Shown piece after piece: positions 32,616 through 40,958 of a stretch of DNA of 64,000 bases. Origin of the DNA: an uncultured Eubacterium sp. GTDB lineage: Bacteria; Bacillota; Clostridia; Oscillospirales; Acutalibacteraceae. The stretch covers positions 248,001 through 312,000 of the forward strand of contig NZ_CAKTGT010000001.1 of NCBI RefSeq assembly GCF_934561735.1. Reading direction: 5' to 3'. A program made the position numbers and the translations under genes. A model generated the notes under the pieces. It was not told the origin of the DNA and made no database searches. It saw only the letters and a program-made list of their open reading frames with translations. Positions within the stretch are counted from its first letter, which is position 1. The number at the start of each line of letters is the position of its first letter.

Positions 32616-33272
32616 GTGGCTAAATATGGGCGTGAAGGGCACAGAAACAGAATCAGGCAAAACTATTTTATCAACGGCATTGACGGTATGAGCGATGTTC
32701 ATATTATGGAACTGTTTTTGTCGCTTGTTGTTCCGCGAAAAGATGTCAAGCCGATTGCTTACTCTCTGTTTAACCGCTTTGAAAGCCTTGAAAACATATT
32801 CGGTGCAAGCTATGAAGAACTTGTTGAAGTAGACGGCGTCGGAGATAATACCGCTGTTGTAATTATGATGTATAATGATTTGATGAAAAGGGCGGATAAA
32901 AGCGAATTTTTAAGTATGTTTAAAAAGAAAAACCGTTTTACCTATGCAAAATCCTACATATTCGGCAAAGAAAGATACAATGTGGTTTTTGTTGGTTCGC
33001 AGGGTGAGGTTGTTGACAATTTGCGTTTGGATTCTTACAGCGGCGGCGTAAAAGAACGCTTGATAAAACGGCTTGTTGAATACGGTTGCCCTGCTGTTTT
33101 TGTTATGCGTTGCGGAAGTGAAAATATTTTGGGCAGCGATGTGAATTTTATATCGGAGATTAAAGCCGTACTTTTGGCTATGGGCGTGGTGTTTTTGGAT
33201 TATATTGTTGTCGGTGCTGACGGATGTGTGAGTATAAATGACACAAAGCATTTTAAACTCCTTGAAAAATAA
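32616..33272 (+). CDS. RadC-like protein with degenerate JAMM domain
   Basis: A 218-residue protein related to RadC/UPF0758. The N-terminal half has the family's helix-hairpin-helix layout (IMELFLSLVVPRKDVKPIAY, then LVEVDGVGDNTAVVI). The C-terminal half should be a JAB/MPN metalloprotease-like fold with HxHPSGxxxPSxxD; instead this region reads VMRCGSENILGSDVNF, with both metal-binding histidines gone. It therefore cannot be a conventional zinc enzyme and may bind nucleic acid or protein only. The GTG start at 32616 follows AAGGGGG. It stands alone between terminators. Confidence 0.75.
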   Translation: MAKYGREGHRNRIRQNYFINGIDGMSDVHIMELFLSLVVPRKDVKPIAYSLFNRFESLENIFGASYEELVEVDGVGDNTAVVIMMYNDLMKRADKSEFLSMFKKKNRFTYAKSYIFGKERYNVVFVGSQGEVVDNLRLDSYSGGVKERLIKRLVEYGCPAVFVMRCGSENILGSDVNFISEIKAVLLAMGVVFLDYIVVGADGCVSINDTKHFKLLEK

Positions 33273-33316
33273 AATTGCACAAAAATTATATGATTGTAAA
33301 TATATGAAAAGTACAA

Positions 33317-33366
33317 AAAAGTCGATTTTCACCTTGTGTATTACACAGAAAAATCGGCTTATTTTT
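33317..33366 (+). terminator. Terminator of the RadC-like gene
   Basis: AAGTCGATTTT pairs with AAAATCGGCTT, with an inner TGTGTA/TACACA stem, followed by ATTTTTG. Confidence 0.7.
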
Positions 33367-33396
33367 GTGACTTTTTACAAAATTATAAAAAATATA

Positions 33397-33456
33397 TTGA
33401 AATTTTCGGCGATAGTGTTATAGTATTAATTGTAAATAGGGTGAGCAGTTGCTCAC
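33397..33456 (+). promoter_or_regulatory. gdhA promoter with downstream palindrome
   Basis: TTGAAA (33397-33402), a 16-bp spacer and TATAGT (33419-33424). The palindrome GTGAGCA-GT-TGCTCAC (33441-33456) has perfect 7-bp arms and lies just after the predicted start, so it is a repressor-site or leader-hairpin candidate. Confidence 0.65.
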
Positions 33457-33483
33457 TCAACAAAACAACAGGAGGAAAATACT

Positions 33484-34833
33484 ATGAATGATTACATTGA
33501 AAAGGTAATTGCAACCGTTGAACGCAGGGATAACGCAAAACCCGAGTATATTCAATGTGTTAAGGAAGTTTTTAGGTCGCTTGAGGCTGTTATAGAACAG
33601 CATCCCGAGTATGTAGAGGACGATTTGCTTCAGCGTATGGCAGAGCCGGACAGACTTATTACATTCCGTATTGCATGGGTTGATGATGCAGGTAAAACAC
33701 AAATCAACAGAGGTTATCGTGTTCAGTTCAATTCGGCTATCGGTCCGTATAAGGGCGGACTTCGTTTTCATCCGAGTGTAAATTCATCAATTATGTATTT
33801 CCTCGGATTTGAGCAAACATTTAAAAATTCGCTTACGGGTTTGCCTATGGGCGGTGCAAAGGGCGGTTCTGATTTTGACCCGAGAGGAAAGAGCAAAGGC
33901 GAAATTATGAGATTTTGCCAGGCGTTTATGACAGAGCTTTACAGACATATCGGCCCTAATGTTGATGTTCCGGCAGGCGATATTGGCGTTGGTTCAAGAG
34001 AAATCGGCTTCCTTTTCGGTCAGTACAAGCGTATTTCCGATGCGTTTGAAAACGGCGTTATCACAGGTAAAGGCCTTTCTTACGGCGGTTCACTCATCAG
34101 ACCGGAGGCTACGGGTTACGGTGCCGTTTATTATACTCAGGAAGTGCTCAAACACGCGGGCGAGTCTGTTAAGGGCAAAACCGTTGCCGTTTCGGGCTTT
34201 GGCAATGTAGCTTGGGGTGCTTGCAAAAAGCTTGCACAGCTTGGTGCAAAGCCTGTTACAATTTCCGGTCCGGACGGTTATATATATGATAAGGACGGCA
34301 TTGTTACGGACGAAAAAATTGGTTATCTCCTTGAAATGAGGGCGTCGGGCAGAGATAAAGTACAAGATTATGCCGACAAATTCGGCGTGCCTTTTTATCC
34401 GGGCGAAAAACCGTGGGGCGTTAAGGTTGACATTGCAATGCCTTGTGCAACTCAAAACGAGGTTAATCTTGAAGAAGCAAAAAAGATTATTGCAAACGGC
34501 ACAAAGTATTACATAGAGGTTGCAAATATGCCGACAACAGAGGACGCACTCAATTTGTTTATTGATACGGACGGCATTACGGTTGCTCCGTCAAAGGCAG
34601 TTAACGCAGGCGGTGTTTGCGTATCCGGCCTTGAAATGAGCCAAAACTCTCAGCGTTTGTCTTGGACAGCGGAAGAGGTTGATGAAAAATTGCATCACGC
34701 TATGATTAATATTTATAACAATTCCGTTGCCGCCGCAGAAAAATACGGCCTCGGTTACAATCTTGTTGCCGGAGCAAATATTGCAGGCTTTGAAAAGGTA
34801 GCACAGGCTATGATGGAGCAAGGTATTTATTAA
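33484..34833 (+). CDS. gdhA: Glutamate dehydrogenase (hexameric)
   Basis: A 449-residue enzyme that interconverts glutamate and 2-oxoglutarate plus ammonium. The substrate lysines are in PYKGGLRFHPSVN and GGAKGGSDFDPRGKS; the nucleotide fold has AVSGFGNVAWGA. Length and motifs fit the 450-residue bacterial type, usually NADP-dependent, though the cofactor is not provable here. GGAGGA precedes the ATG. It is monocistronic behind a promoter with an operator-like palindrome. Confidence 0.95.
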   Translation: MNDYIEKVIATVERRDNAKPEYIQCVKEVFRSLEAVIEQHPEYVEDDLLQRMAEPDRLITFRIAWVDDAGKTQINRGYRVQFNSAIGPYKGGLRFHPSVNSSIMYFLGFEQTFKNSLTGLPMGGAKGGSDFDPRGKSKGEIMRFCQAFMTELYRHIGPNVDVPAGDIGVGSREIGFLFGQYKRISDAFENGVITGKGLSYGGSLIRPEATGYGAVYYTQEVLKHAGESVKGKTVAVSGFGNVAWGACKKLAQLGAKPVTISGPDGYIYDKDGIVTDEKIGYLLEMRASGRDKVQDYADKFGVPFYPGEKPWGVKVDIAMPCATQNEVNLEEAKKIIANGTKYYIEVANMPTTEDALNLFIDTDGITVAPSKAVNAGGVCVSGLEMSQNSQRLSWTAEEVDEKLHHAMINIYNNSVAAAEKYGLGYNLVAGANIAGFEKVAQAMMEQGIY

Positions 34834-34885
34834 CGGCTTCTCATAGTTCCTTGATTGGCTTTGAAATAAAATTTTCAAAAAACTG

Positions 34886-34914
34886 TTGACAAATCATTTT
34901 TTGTGTGGTAGAGT
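34886..34914 (+). promoter_or_regulatory. Promoter of T-box/trpXYZ transcript
   Basis: TTGACA (34886-34891), a 17-bp spacer and TAGAGT (34909-34914). Confidence 0.75.
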
Positions 34915-34920
34915 TAAGAA

Positions 34921-35192
34921 AACCGATGAGAAAGAGTAAGTAAGTTTTTTACCGCTTTTCAGAGAGTCGCCGACGGTGGGATGGCGATAGGTAAGGGAAA
35001 GACCGAATGGGCTTTTGAGGGCGAACCGAAATTACAGTAGGTAAGACGGAGCAGGCACTTCGTTAACAACAGTCTGCGTATGACAGTACGTGCAAAGTGG
35101 GCACAGCATATGTGTCAAGACGGGTGGCACCGCAGGAGATTGATTTATCACTCTTGTCCCGACAGAAATGTCAGGACAAGAGTTTTTTTATT
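34921..35192 (+). ncRNA. T-box leader, tryptophan-specific (specifier UGG)
   Basis: All main T-box parts are visible. Stem I has the AGAGAG and GGTGG distal elements near 34961-34985, a specifier region GACCGAATGGGC (near 35004) where TGG is in the expected position, and the conserved T-box GGGTGGCACCGC (35122-35133). The TGGC in that bulge would pair with a tRNA 3' end of discriminator G plus CCA, as in tRNA-Trp. A strong terminator (35150-35189) follows: CTCTTGTCC with GACA pairs with TGTC and GGACAAGAG, then T7. Uncharged tRNA-Trp should stabilise the antiterminator and switch on the transporter. Confidence 0.92.
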
Positions 35193-35315
35193 TACCAAAG
35201 GAGATTTGCGGCAATGTTTATTTTGAAAAGGCGATGGCGAAAGTGAGTTTTGCATATCATATACCGTTAATAAAAAACAAAACATCACTTTTTAACATCG
35301 AAAGGAAAAATAATT

Positions 35316-36365
35316 ATGAAAAAGTTTAAGAAAATCATCGCAGTACTCACAGCAATTTCAATCATCTTCGCTTTTGCGGCATGCAGCAAAAAGGCAACAG
35401 ACAGCAAAACAGAATCAGACGCAAAGACCACTTATAAGGTTGGTATTTGCAACTATGTTGACGACGCTTCGCTCAACCAAATCGTAGAAAACATTCAGTC
35501 ACAGCTCAAAACTTTGGGCGAGGAAAACAATGTAACATTTGATGTAACCGTTGAAAACTGCAACGCAGACGCATCTGTTATGAACCAAATTATTTCAAAC
35601 TACATCTCAACAGATGTTGACCTTATGGTAGGCGTTGCCACACCTGTTGCGGTTGCAATGCAGGCAGCAACCGAAGATAACAAAATTCCTGTTGTATTCG
35701 CAGCAGTTTCGGACCCTGTCGGTGCAGGCTTGGTTGCAGATAAAGACGCTCCGGGTGCAAATGTAACCGGTACTTCGGACTACCTCAACACAGACGCTAT
35801 TATGGATTTGATTTTTGCAAACAACGAAAAGGCAAACAACATTGCTCTTCTTTATGATATGGGTCAGGACTCATCAAAGACACCTATCGAAAACGCAAAG
35901 AAGTACCTTGACAAAAAGGGCGTTTCATACAAGGAATACACAGGCACAAATGTAACAGAAGTTCAGCAGGCTGTTTCAACAATCATCAACGACAAGTGCG
36001 ACGCTGTGTTCACTCCGACCGACAACACAATTATGACAGCAGAGCTTTCAATTTACGAAGACCTTGCAAAGGCAGGCATTCCTCACTTCACAGGTGCCGA
36101 TTCATTCGCACTCAACGGTGCATTCCTCGGCTACGGCGTTGACTATGCGGCTCTCGGTCAGCAAACAGCAGATATGATTTCGGACATTCTTGTAAACGGC
36201 AAAGACCCTTCAACATATCCTGTAAAGTTCTTTGACAACGGCACAGCAACAATCAACACAGAAACTTGCTCAACTCTCGGCTACAAACTTGATGATGTAA
36301 AGACAAAGTCAAATCCGTTCTGCACAGAGATTAAGGAAATCCAAACAGCAGAAAGCTTTGAATAA
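35316..36365 (+). CDS. trpX: ABC transporter substrate-binding lipoprotein, tryptophan (TrpX)
   Basis: A 349-residue lipoprotein. Signal peptide with lipobox AFAAC places the mature Cys at position 23, followed by a Ser/Lys/Thr linker and a two-lobe periplasmic-binding fold (DUF534/TrpX-like): VGICNYVDDASLNQIVENI, LMVGVATPVAVAMQAAT, VFAAVSDPVGAGLV. It is first of three genes behind a UGG-type T-box, matching the T-box-controlled TrpXYZ tryptophan importer of Firmicutes. The hairpin at 36389-36412 after the stop, without a T tract, probably stabilises this part of the message and raises binding-protein dose. Confidence 0.88.
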   Translation: MKKFKKIIAVLTAISIIFAFAACSKKATDSKTESDAKTTYKVGICNYVDDASLNQIVENIQSQLKTLGEENNVTFDVTVENCNADASVMNQIISNYISTDVDLMVGVATPVAVAMQAATEDNKIPVVFAAVSDPVGAGLVADKDAPGANVTGTSDYLNTDAIMDLIFANNEKANNIALLYDMGQDSSKTPIENAKKYLDKKGVSYKEYTGTNVTEVQQAVSTIINDKCDAVFTPTDNTIMTAELSIYEDLAKAGIPHFTGADSFALNGAFLGYGVDYAALGQQTADMISDILVNGKDPSTYPVKFFDNGTATINTETCSTLGYKLDDVKTKSNPFCTEIKEIQTAESFE

Positions 36366-36388
36366 TCTTTAAATAAACAATTATGTAT

Positions 36389-36412
36389 GGCACCTTGCAA
36401 TCGCAGGGTGCC
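36389..36412 (+). promoter_or_regulatory. Intercistronic hairpin after trpX
   Basis: GGCACC-T-TGC pairs with GCA-G-GGTGCC around AATC. No T tract follows, so it is an RNA-stabilising or processing element rather than a terminator. Confidence 0.6.
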
Positions 36413-36522
36413 CATAATTCTCGATATACATATTTATATATTAATTATGTACATTTACGGATAAATTTATATATTTATATGTACGGGCGAACTGTGTTCG
36501 CCTGTGAAATTTATGAAAGACA

Positions 36523-37476
36523 ATGGTGAAAACAATGTCAACTTTAGCTTCAATATTTGATGCGGGACAAATGCAAACCGTTTTGGAACTCGGATTAATC
36601 ACTTCACTTACGGTGCTTGCTTTGTTTCTCAGCTACACAATGCTCAATGTATGCGACCTTTCAACCGACGGTTGCTTCACACTCGGTGCGGCAGTCGGTG
36701 CAATAGTTGCTTTAAACGGTCATCCGATTTTGTCAATTCCGCTTGCAATGCTTGCCGGTGTTGCTTCGGGTTTGATTACTGCGCTGTTGCAAACCGTTCT
36801 CGGTATAGACAGCTTGCTTGCGGGTATCGTTGTTAATACCGGATTGTACTCAATCAATATTGCGGTTATGAAAAAATCGTCATTGCTCAATCTCAACAGT
36901 GCCGACACTGTTTTTTCGCTTCTCAAATCAAAGCTTGACGGCACTGCACTTGAGGGCAAACAAACCCTTATCATTGCGGCTTTGGCAGTATTTTTGATTG
37001 TGCTGTTTTTGTCATTGTTCCTCAAAACAAAACTCGGACTTTCCATTCGTGCAACGGGTAACAACCCGGATATGGTAAAGTCATCATCAATCAATCCGAT
37101 TGTCACAACAATTATCGGTCTTTGCATTGCAAACTCGTTCACCGCCTTGTCGGGTTGCTTGCTTGCACAGTCTCAAAAGCAGGCAGAAATCAACATCGGC
37201 ACGGGTATGGTAACCGTTGCACTCGCTTCGCTTCTTATCGGCGGCGTGTTTGTCAGACGGGGCAAAATTCCGCTTCGTGCAATCGGTGCGGTTATCGGTG
37301 CGGTTGTGTTCCGCTTGGTATATCAAATCGCTATCGGTCTTCATATGCCGCCGTTTATGCTCAAATTTGTATCGTCGGTAATCGTAATTATCGCAATCGC
37401 AGGACCGTATCTCAAAACAAAAATGCCTGAATATATCAGAAAAGCAAAGCTTCGCTCGGGAAAGAAGGTGCAATAA
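36523..37476 (+). CDS. trpY: ABC transporter permease, tryptophan (TrpY)
   Basis: A 317-residue permease of the branched-chain/TrpY type with about eight to nine membrane helices. Features are LSYTMLNVCDLSTDGCFTLG at the first transmembrane loop, LAGIVVNTGLYSINIAVM, and LGLSIRATGNNPDMVKSSSI, the coupling-helix region facing the ATPase. An ATG four codons later (36535) is a possible alternative start; the ribosome site is weak for both. Its stop overlaps trpZ by one base (TAATG). It is the membrane channel of the importer. Confidence 0.87.
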   Translation: MVKTMSTLASIFDAGQMQTVLELGLITSLTVLALFLSYTMLNVCDLSTDGCFTLGAAVGAIVALNGHPILSIPLAMLAGVASGLITALLQTVLGIDSLLAGIVVNTGLYSINIAVMKKSSLLNLNSADTVFSLLKSKLDGTALEGKQTLIIAALAVFLIVLFLSLFLKTKLGLSIRATGNNPDMVKSSSINPIVTTIIGLCIANSFTALSGCLLAQSQKQAEINIGTGMVTVALASLLIGGVFVRRGKIPLRAIGAVIGAVVFRLVYQIAIGLHMPPFMLKFVSSVIVIIAIAGPYLKTKMPEYIRKAKLRSGKKVQ

Positions 37477-38261
37477 TGCTCACATTGTCAGATGTAAAAA
37501 TGGTATTCTTTAAGGGCACACCAGATGAAAAGGTGGCACTTAACAATCTTTCCCTTGAGGTAAATCAAGGCGATTTTATCACGATTATCGGTGCAAACGG
37601 TGCAGGCAAGTCAACGCTTTTCAACGCTATTGCCGGCACATATCTTACCGATGAGGGCAGAATTTTGCTTGAGGGTAAGGACATCACCGCTATGCCGGAA
37701 CACAAGCGTGCATGCTTTATCGGCAGACTTTTCCAAGACCCGATGAAAGGCAGTGCTCCCGGTATGAGTATTGAGGAAAACCTCGCTCTTGCCGCAGGTC
37801 ACGGCGGATGGCTCAGCACCGTTTCAAAAAAGGATAAAAAGATTTTCAGGGAAAAGCTCGCTCTTTTGGGCATGGGACTTGAGGACAGAATGAACTCGCC
37901 CGTGGGACTTCTTTCGGGCGGTCAGCGTCAGGCTCTCACCCTTATGATGGCAACAATCAATCCGCCGAAAATTCTGCTTCTTGACGAGCACACGGCGGCT
38001 CTCGACCCGGGCACAGCCGAAAAGGTGCTCAATCTCACCACTCAAATTGTGGATGAAAATAAAATTACCTGCCTTATGATTACTCACAATATGCAGTCTG
38101 CGCTTGACCTCGGCAACCGCACAATTATGATGGATAAGGGCAGAGTGGTTTATGATGTGGCAAACGAGGAGCGTGCCGGACTTACCGTTCCCGACCTCCT
38201 TGAAAAGTTCAAAATCTCCGTCGGCGAAAACCTCGATAACGATAGAATGCTCCTGTCGTAA
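37476..38261 (+). CDS. trpZ: ABC transporter ATP-binding protein, tryptophan (TrpZ)
   Basis: A 261-residue ATPase with Walker A GANGAGKST, Q-loop GRLFQDP, signature LSGGQRQ, Walker B ILLLDEHTAALDP and H-loop MITHNM. The Walker B has DEH where most have DEP, still with the catalytic Glu. It is translationally coupled to trpY. It is the last gene of the T-box operon; a terminator follows at 38282. Confidence 0.9.
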   Translation: MLTLSDVKMVFFKGTPDEKVALNNLSLEVNQGDFITIIGANGAGKSTLFNAIAGTYLTDEGRILLEGKDITAMPEHKRACFIGRLFQDPMKGSAPGMSIEENLALAAGHGGWLSTVSKKDKKIFREKLALLGMGLEDRMNSPVGLLSGGQRQALTLMMATINPPKILLLDEHTAALDPGTAEKVLNLTTQIVDENKITCLMITHNMQSALDLGNRTIMMDKGRVVYDVANEERAGLTVPDLLEKFKISVGENLDNDRMLLS

Positions 38262-38281
38262 AAAGTGTATATAAAAATCTA

Positions 38282-38318
38282 AGGCTTCTCTTATTCAAAC
38301 AAGAGAAGTCTTTTTTGT
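38282..38318 (+). terminator. Terminator of trpXYZ
   Basis: GGCTTCTCTT pairs with AAGAGAAGTC around ATTCAAAC, then T6. Confidence 0.85.
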
Positions 38319-38401
38319 AAAAACAACCCCCGGGGAGGCTTGTTTTGGATTTTTGGGTATGATAATATACAAAAGTGAAATTTAAGCAGAGGAGAAAACT
38401 T

Positions 38402-39391
38402 ATGCACATTCCCGAAAACTATCTTTCCCCGGCTACCTGTGCGGTTATGACAGCCGCTACAATTCCTGCGTGGGGATATTCAATCAAAAAAGTATCTAAA
38501 GAAATCACAAAGGACAAAATGCCGCTTCTCGGTATTTTTGCCGCTTTTTCATTCGTTGCAATGATGTTCAATATCCCTATTGTCGGCGGCTCAACCGGTC
38601 ACGCAGTAGGCGGAACGCTGATTGCCATACTTCTGGGGCCTGAGGCGGCGTGCCTGTCGGTCAGCGTAACGCTGATTTTGCAAGCGTTGCTGTTTGGAGA
38701 CGGCGGTGTGCTTGCAATTGGTGCAAACTGCTTTAATATGGCTTTTGTTCTGCCGTTTGTCGGCTATGCCGTGTATAATCTCATTACTCGCAAAATCAAA
38801 AATAAAAACGGCAAGTTCATCGGTGCGGCTGTCGGCAGTTATGTCGGCATCAATTGTGCGGCACTTTGTGCGGCGGTTGAGTTCGGCATTCAGCCTCTGC
38901 TTTTCAAATCCGCAGACGGTCAGGCACTTTATTGCCCGTACGGACTAAATGTGTCAATCCCTGCAATGATGGCGGAACATCTCACACTTTTCGGCTTGGC
39001 AGAAGCGATTTTCACCGTTGCAATGCTTGCGTTTGTGGAAAAAACTTCGCCTGAGATTATGGCAAAGCAACCGAGAACAAAAAAAGGCAACACCTTCATC
39101 GGCGGCCTTCTTGCGGTGCTCACTCTTGCAACCCCTATCGGACTTTTGGCAACAGGCACAGCCTGGGGCGAATGGGGTGCAGACGAAATGACCGACCTTG
39201 TAGGATATATTCCAAAAGGACTTGCAAACGGTCCGCTCTCAACATTTGAGGCGATTTGCCCCGATTATTCAATCGGCGGTTTGCCTGAGTGGGTAGGATA
39301 TATTTTGTGTGCCGTTATCGGAATTGCACTTTCAACAATTCTGTTTAAACTTGTAAGCACATTTATGAAATCAAAGGTTAACTATGACTGA
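38402..39391 (+). CDS. cbiM: ECF-type cobalt/nickel transporter S component CbiM (with C-terminal CbiN/PDGLE-like part)
   Basis: A 329-residue membrane protein. Mature-like start MHIPENYLSPATCAV carries the Met1-His2 metal-binding N-terminus typical of CbiM/NikM. Membrane helices continue to ~215, with GGSTGHAVGGTL as the second metal-site loop. The extra ~95 residues (NTFIGGLLAVLTLATPIGLL to the end) resemble the CbiN/PDGLE-type domain. AGAGGAG precedes the ATG at 38402; nine upstream codons are excluded. No cobalamin or NiCo riboswitch was recognised upstream, so the metal (Co2+ or Ni2+) stays open. It overlaps cbiQ by 8 bp. Confidence 0.9.
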   Translation: MHIPENYLSPATCAVMTAATIPAWGYSIKKVSKEITKDKMPLLGIFAAFSFVAMMFNIPIVGGSTGHAVGGTLIAILLGPEAACLSVSVTLILQALLFGDGGVLAIGANCFNMAFVLPFVGYAVYNLITRKIKNKNGKFIGAAVGSYVGINCAALCAAVEFGIQPLLFKSADGQALYCPYGLNVSIPAMMAEHLTLFGLAEAIFTVAMLAFVEKTSPEIMAKQPRTKKGNTFIGGLLAVLTLATPIGLLATGTAWGEWGADEMTDLVGYIPKGLANGPLSTFEAICPDYSIGGLPEWVGYILCAVIGIALSTILFKLVSTFMKSKVNYD

Positions 39392-40196
39392 AAATGAAAT
39401 ACCGTCATGGTTGACGGTAAACGAGGACTACACACCGCCAAAGGACAAAAGCGGATTTATCACAAAATCGCAAAAATCCGTGGTGGCGGTTATGTCAAAA
39501 TTTAAAGTTAACAGCGGCGTATATAAGACGAAGGAAGCGAACACTTCCGTTCGTCTTTTTGCCGTTTTATTGCTGATAATTCTTACCGCCGTGGCAAAAA
39601 ATTACAGCTTCGTTTTCTTTATGCTCGGCGTAACTGCGGTGAGAGTTGCCCTGCTCAAAGCGGACAAAATCAGGGCACTTTTTAAGGTGCTTATCCCTGC
39701 AATGATAATATCGGTTATCATTCTGCTCCCCGCTGTTTTTATGGGGCATCCGAAAACCTTGCTCACGGTTCTCGGCAAAGTTGCCGTCAGCACAAGCCTG
39801 ATTATGTCGGTCAATTTGACCGCACCGTTCAACAGCATAACTTCGTCGCTCAAATCGTTTCACATTCCCGATGTGGTGATTTTCACCTTTGACATCACGA
39901 TAAAATATATTTTTATATTGAGCGAAATCTGCCTTGAAATGCTGACGGCACTTAAAATTCGGTCAATCGGCAAAAACGACAACAAAAAATCCTCGGCTTC
40001 GGGAATACTCGGGACGGTATTTATAAAAGCCAAGCAGTCGGGCGAGGAAACGGTAAAAGCTATGGAATGTCGAGGTTTCGGCGGAAAATACACGGTTAAA
40101 CGGCACGAAAAATTAAAGGCAAATGATTTTTTGTATATCCTTTTTGTTGCCTGCGTGGTAGGAATTTTTGTTTATTTTGAGGTGATTGCAAAATGA
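39384..40196 (+). CDS. cbiQ: ECF transporter transmembrane component CbiQ
   Basis: A 270-residue EcfT/CbiQ protein with about five membrane helices and the two cytoplasmic Ala-Arg-Gly-type coupling motifs, seen here as ALKIRSIGKN and AMECRGFGGKY, which contact the ATPases. The N-terminal ~50 residues are hydrophilic. It overlaps cbiM (8 bp) and cbiO (4 bp), so the three are translationally coupled and form one metal importer. Confidence 0.9.
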   Translation: MTENEIPSWLTVNEDYTPPKDKSGFITKSQKSVVAVMSKFKVNSGVYKTKEANTSVRLFAVLLLIILTAVAKNYSFVFFMLGVTAVRVALLKADKIRALFKVLIPAMIISVIILLPAVFMGHPKTLLTVLGKVAVSTSLIMSVNLTAPFNSITSSLKSFHIPDVVIFTFDITIKYIFILSEICLEMLTALKIRSIGKNDNKKSSASGILGTVFIKAKQSGEETVKAMECRGFGGKYTVKRHEKLKANDFLYILFVACVVGIFVYFEVIAK

Positions 40197-40831
40197 TAAA
40201 ACTTGACGATATTTGCTTTGCATACGACATCACTCCCGTGTTGAAGCACTTCGGCACGGAAATCGCAGACGGCGAATTTGTTGTTATCAAAGGCGATAAC
40301 GGTTGCGGCAAAAGCACACTTTTGAACATTATAAACGCTCTTGAATTTGCCGAAATCGGAACTTACACCTTTGACGGCACCGTAATTGACAAAAAGGCTG
40401 TGAAAAACGAGCAATTCGCAAAAAACTTTCATCAAAAAATCGGATATGTGTTCCAAAACACAGACGCACAGCTGTTTTGCTCAAGCGTGTACGACGAAAT
40501 TGCCTTTGCTCCACGCCAAATGCAACTTGACGAAGCGGAAATTGCCAAGCGAGTTGACGATATGCTGAAACTTACGGGCACGGAACACCTCAAAGAGCGT
40601 GCACCGTTCCACCTCTCAATGGGCGAAAAGAAAAAAGTTGCCGTGGCGTCCGTGCTTGCAATGAATCCGCAAGTGCTTGTTCTTGACGAGCCGATGAATT
40701 TTCTCGATAAAAAATCAAGAGAGTGGCTTGTTGAATTTTTGAATCAAATGCACGCTGTCGGCAAAACAATCATAATCGTGTCGCACACCGATGATTTTGA
40801 CAAAATGGCAGATAAAATAATCGAATTATAA
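40193..40831 (+). CDS. cbiO: ECF transporter ATPase CbiO
   Basis: A 212-residue ATPase, short for the family (most are 220-280). Walker A GDNGCGKST, Q-loop YVFQNTDAQLF typical of EcfA, signature LSMGEKKKVA (Met in place of the first Gly), Walker B VLVLDEPMNFLD and H-loop VSHTD. A single CbiO would act as a homodimer with CbiM and CbiQ. It is the last gene of the operon, ending at the bidirectional terminator 40848-40874. Confidence 0.9.
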   Translation: MIKLDDICFAYDITPVLKHFGTEIADGEFVVIKGDNGCGKSTLLNIINALEFAEIGTYTFDGTVIDKKAVKNEQFAKNFHQKIGYVFQNTDAQLFCSSVYDEIAFAPRQMQLDEAEIAKRVDDMLKLTGTEHLKERAPFHLSMGEKKKVAVASVLAMNPQVLVLDEPMNFLDKKSREWLVEFLNQMHAVGKTIIIVSHTDDFDKMADKIIEL

Positions 40832-40847
40832 ATGAAGAATATTAAAA

Positions 40848-40880
40848 ACGCTGTAAGTATCGAACTTACAGCGTATTTAA
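40848..40880. terminator. Bidirectional terminator between cbiO and ilvE
   Basis: ACGCTGTAAGT (40848-40858) pairs perfectly with ACTTACAGCGT (40864-40874). A second hairpin, CCTCCCCTTG/CAAGGGGAGG (40917-40939), lies next to the ilvE end. Confidence 0.8.
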
Positions 40881-40958
40881 AACCCCACCGTCTTTTTTGT
40901 TACACAAAAAATCCACCTCCCCTTGCAACAAGGGGAGGCAGAATCGGTATGTTTTATA

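Noticed and set aside
38319..38401. Cobalamin or NiCo riboswitch upstream of cbiM
   Set aside because: The interval is too short and lacks the conserved B12-box or NiCo motifs; only a short AAACAA/TTGTTT inverted repeat is present.
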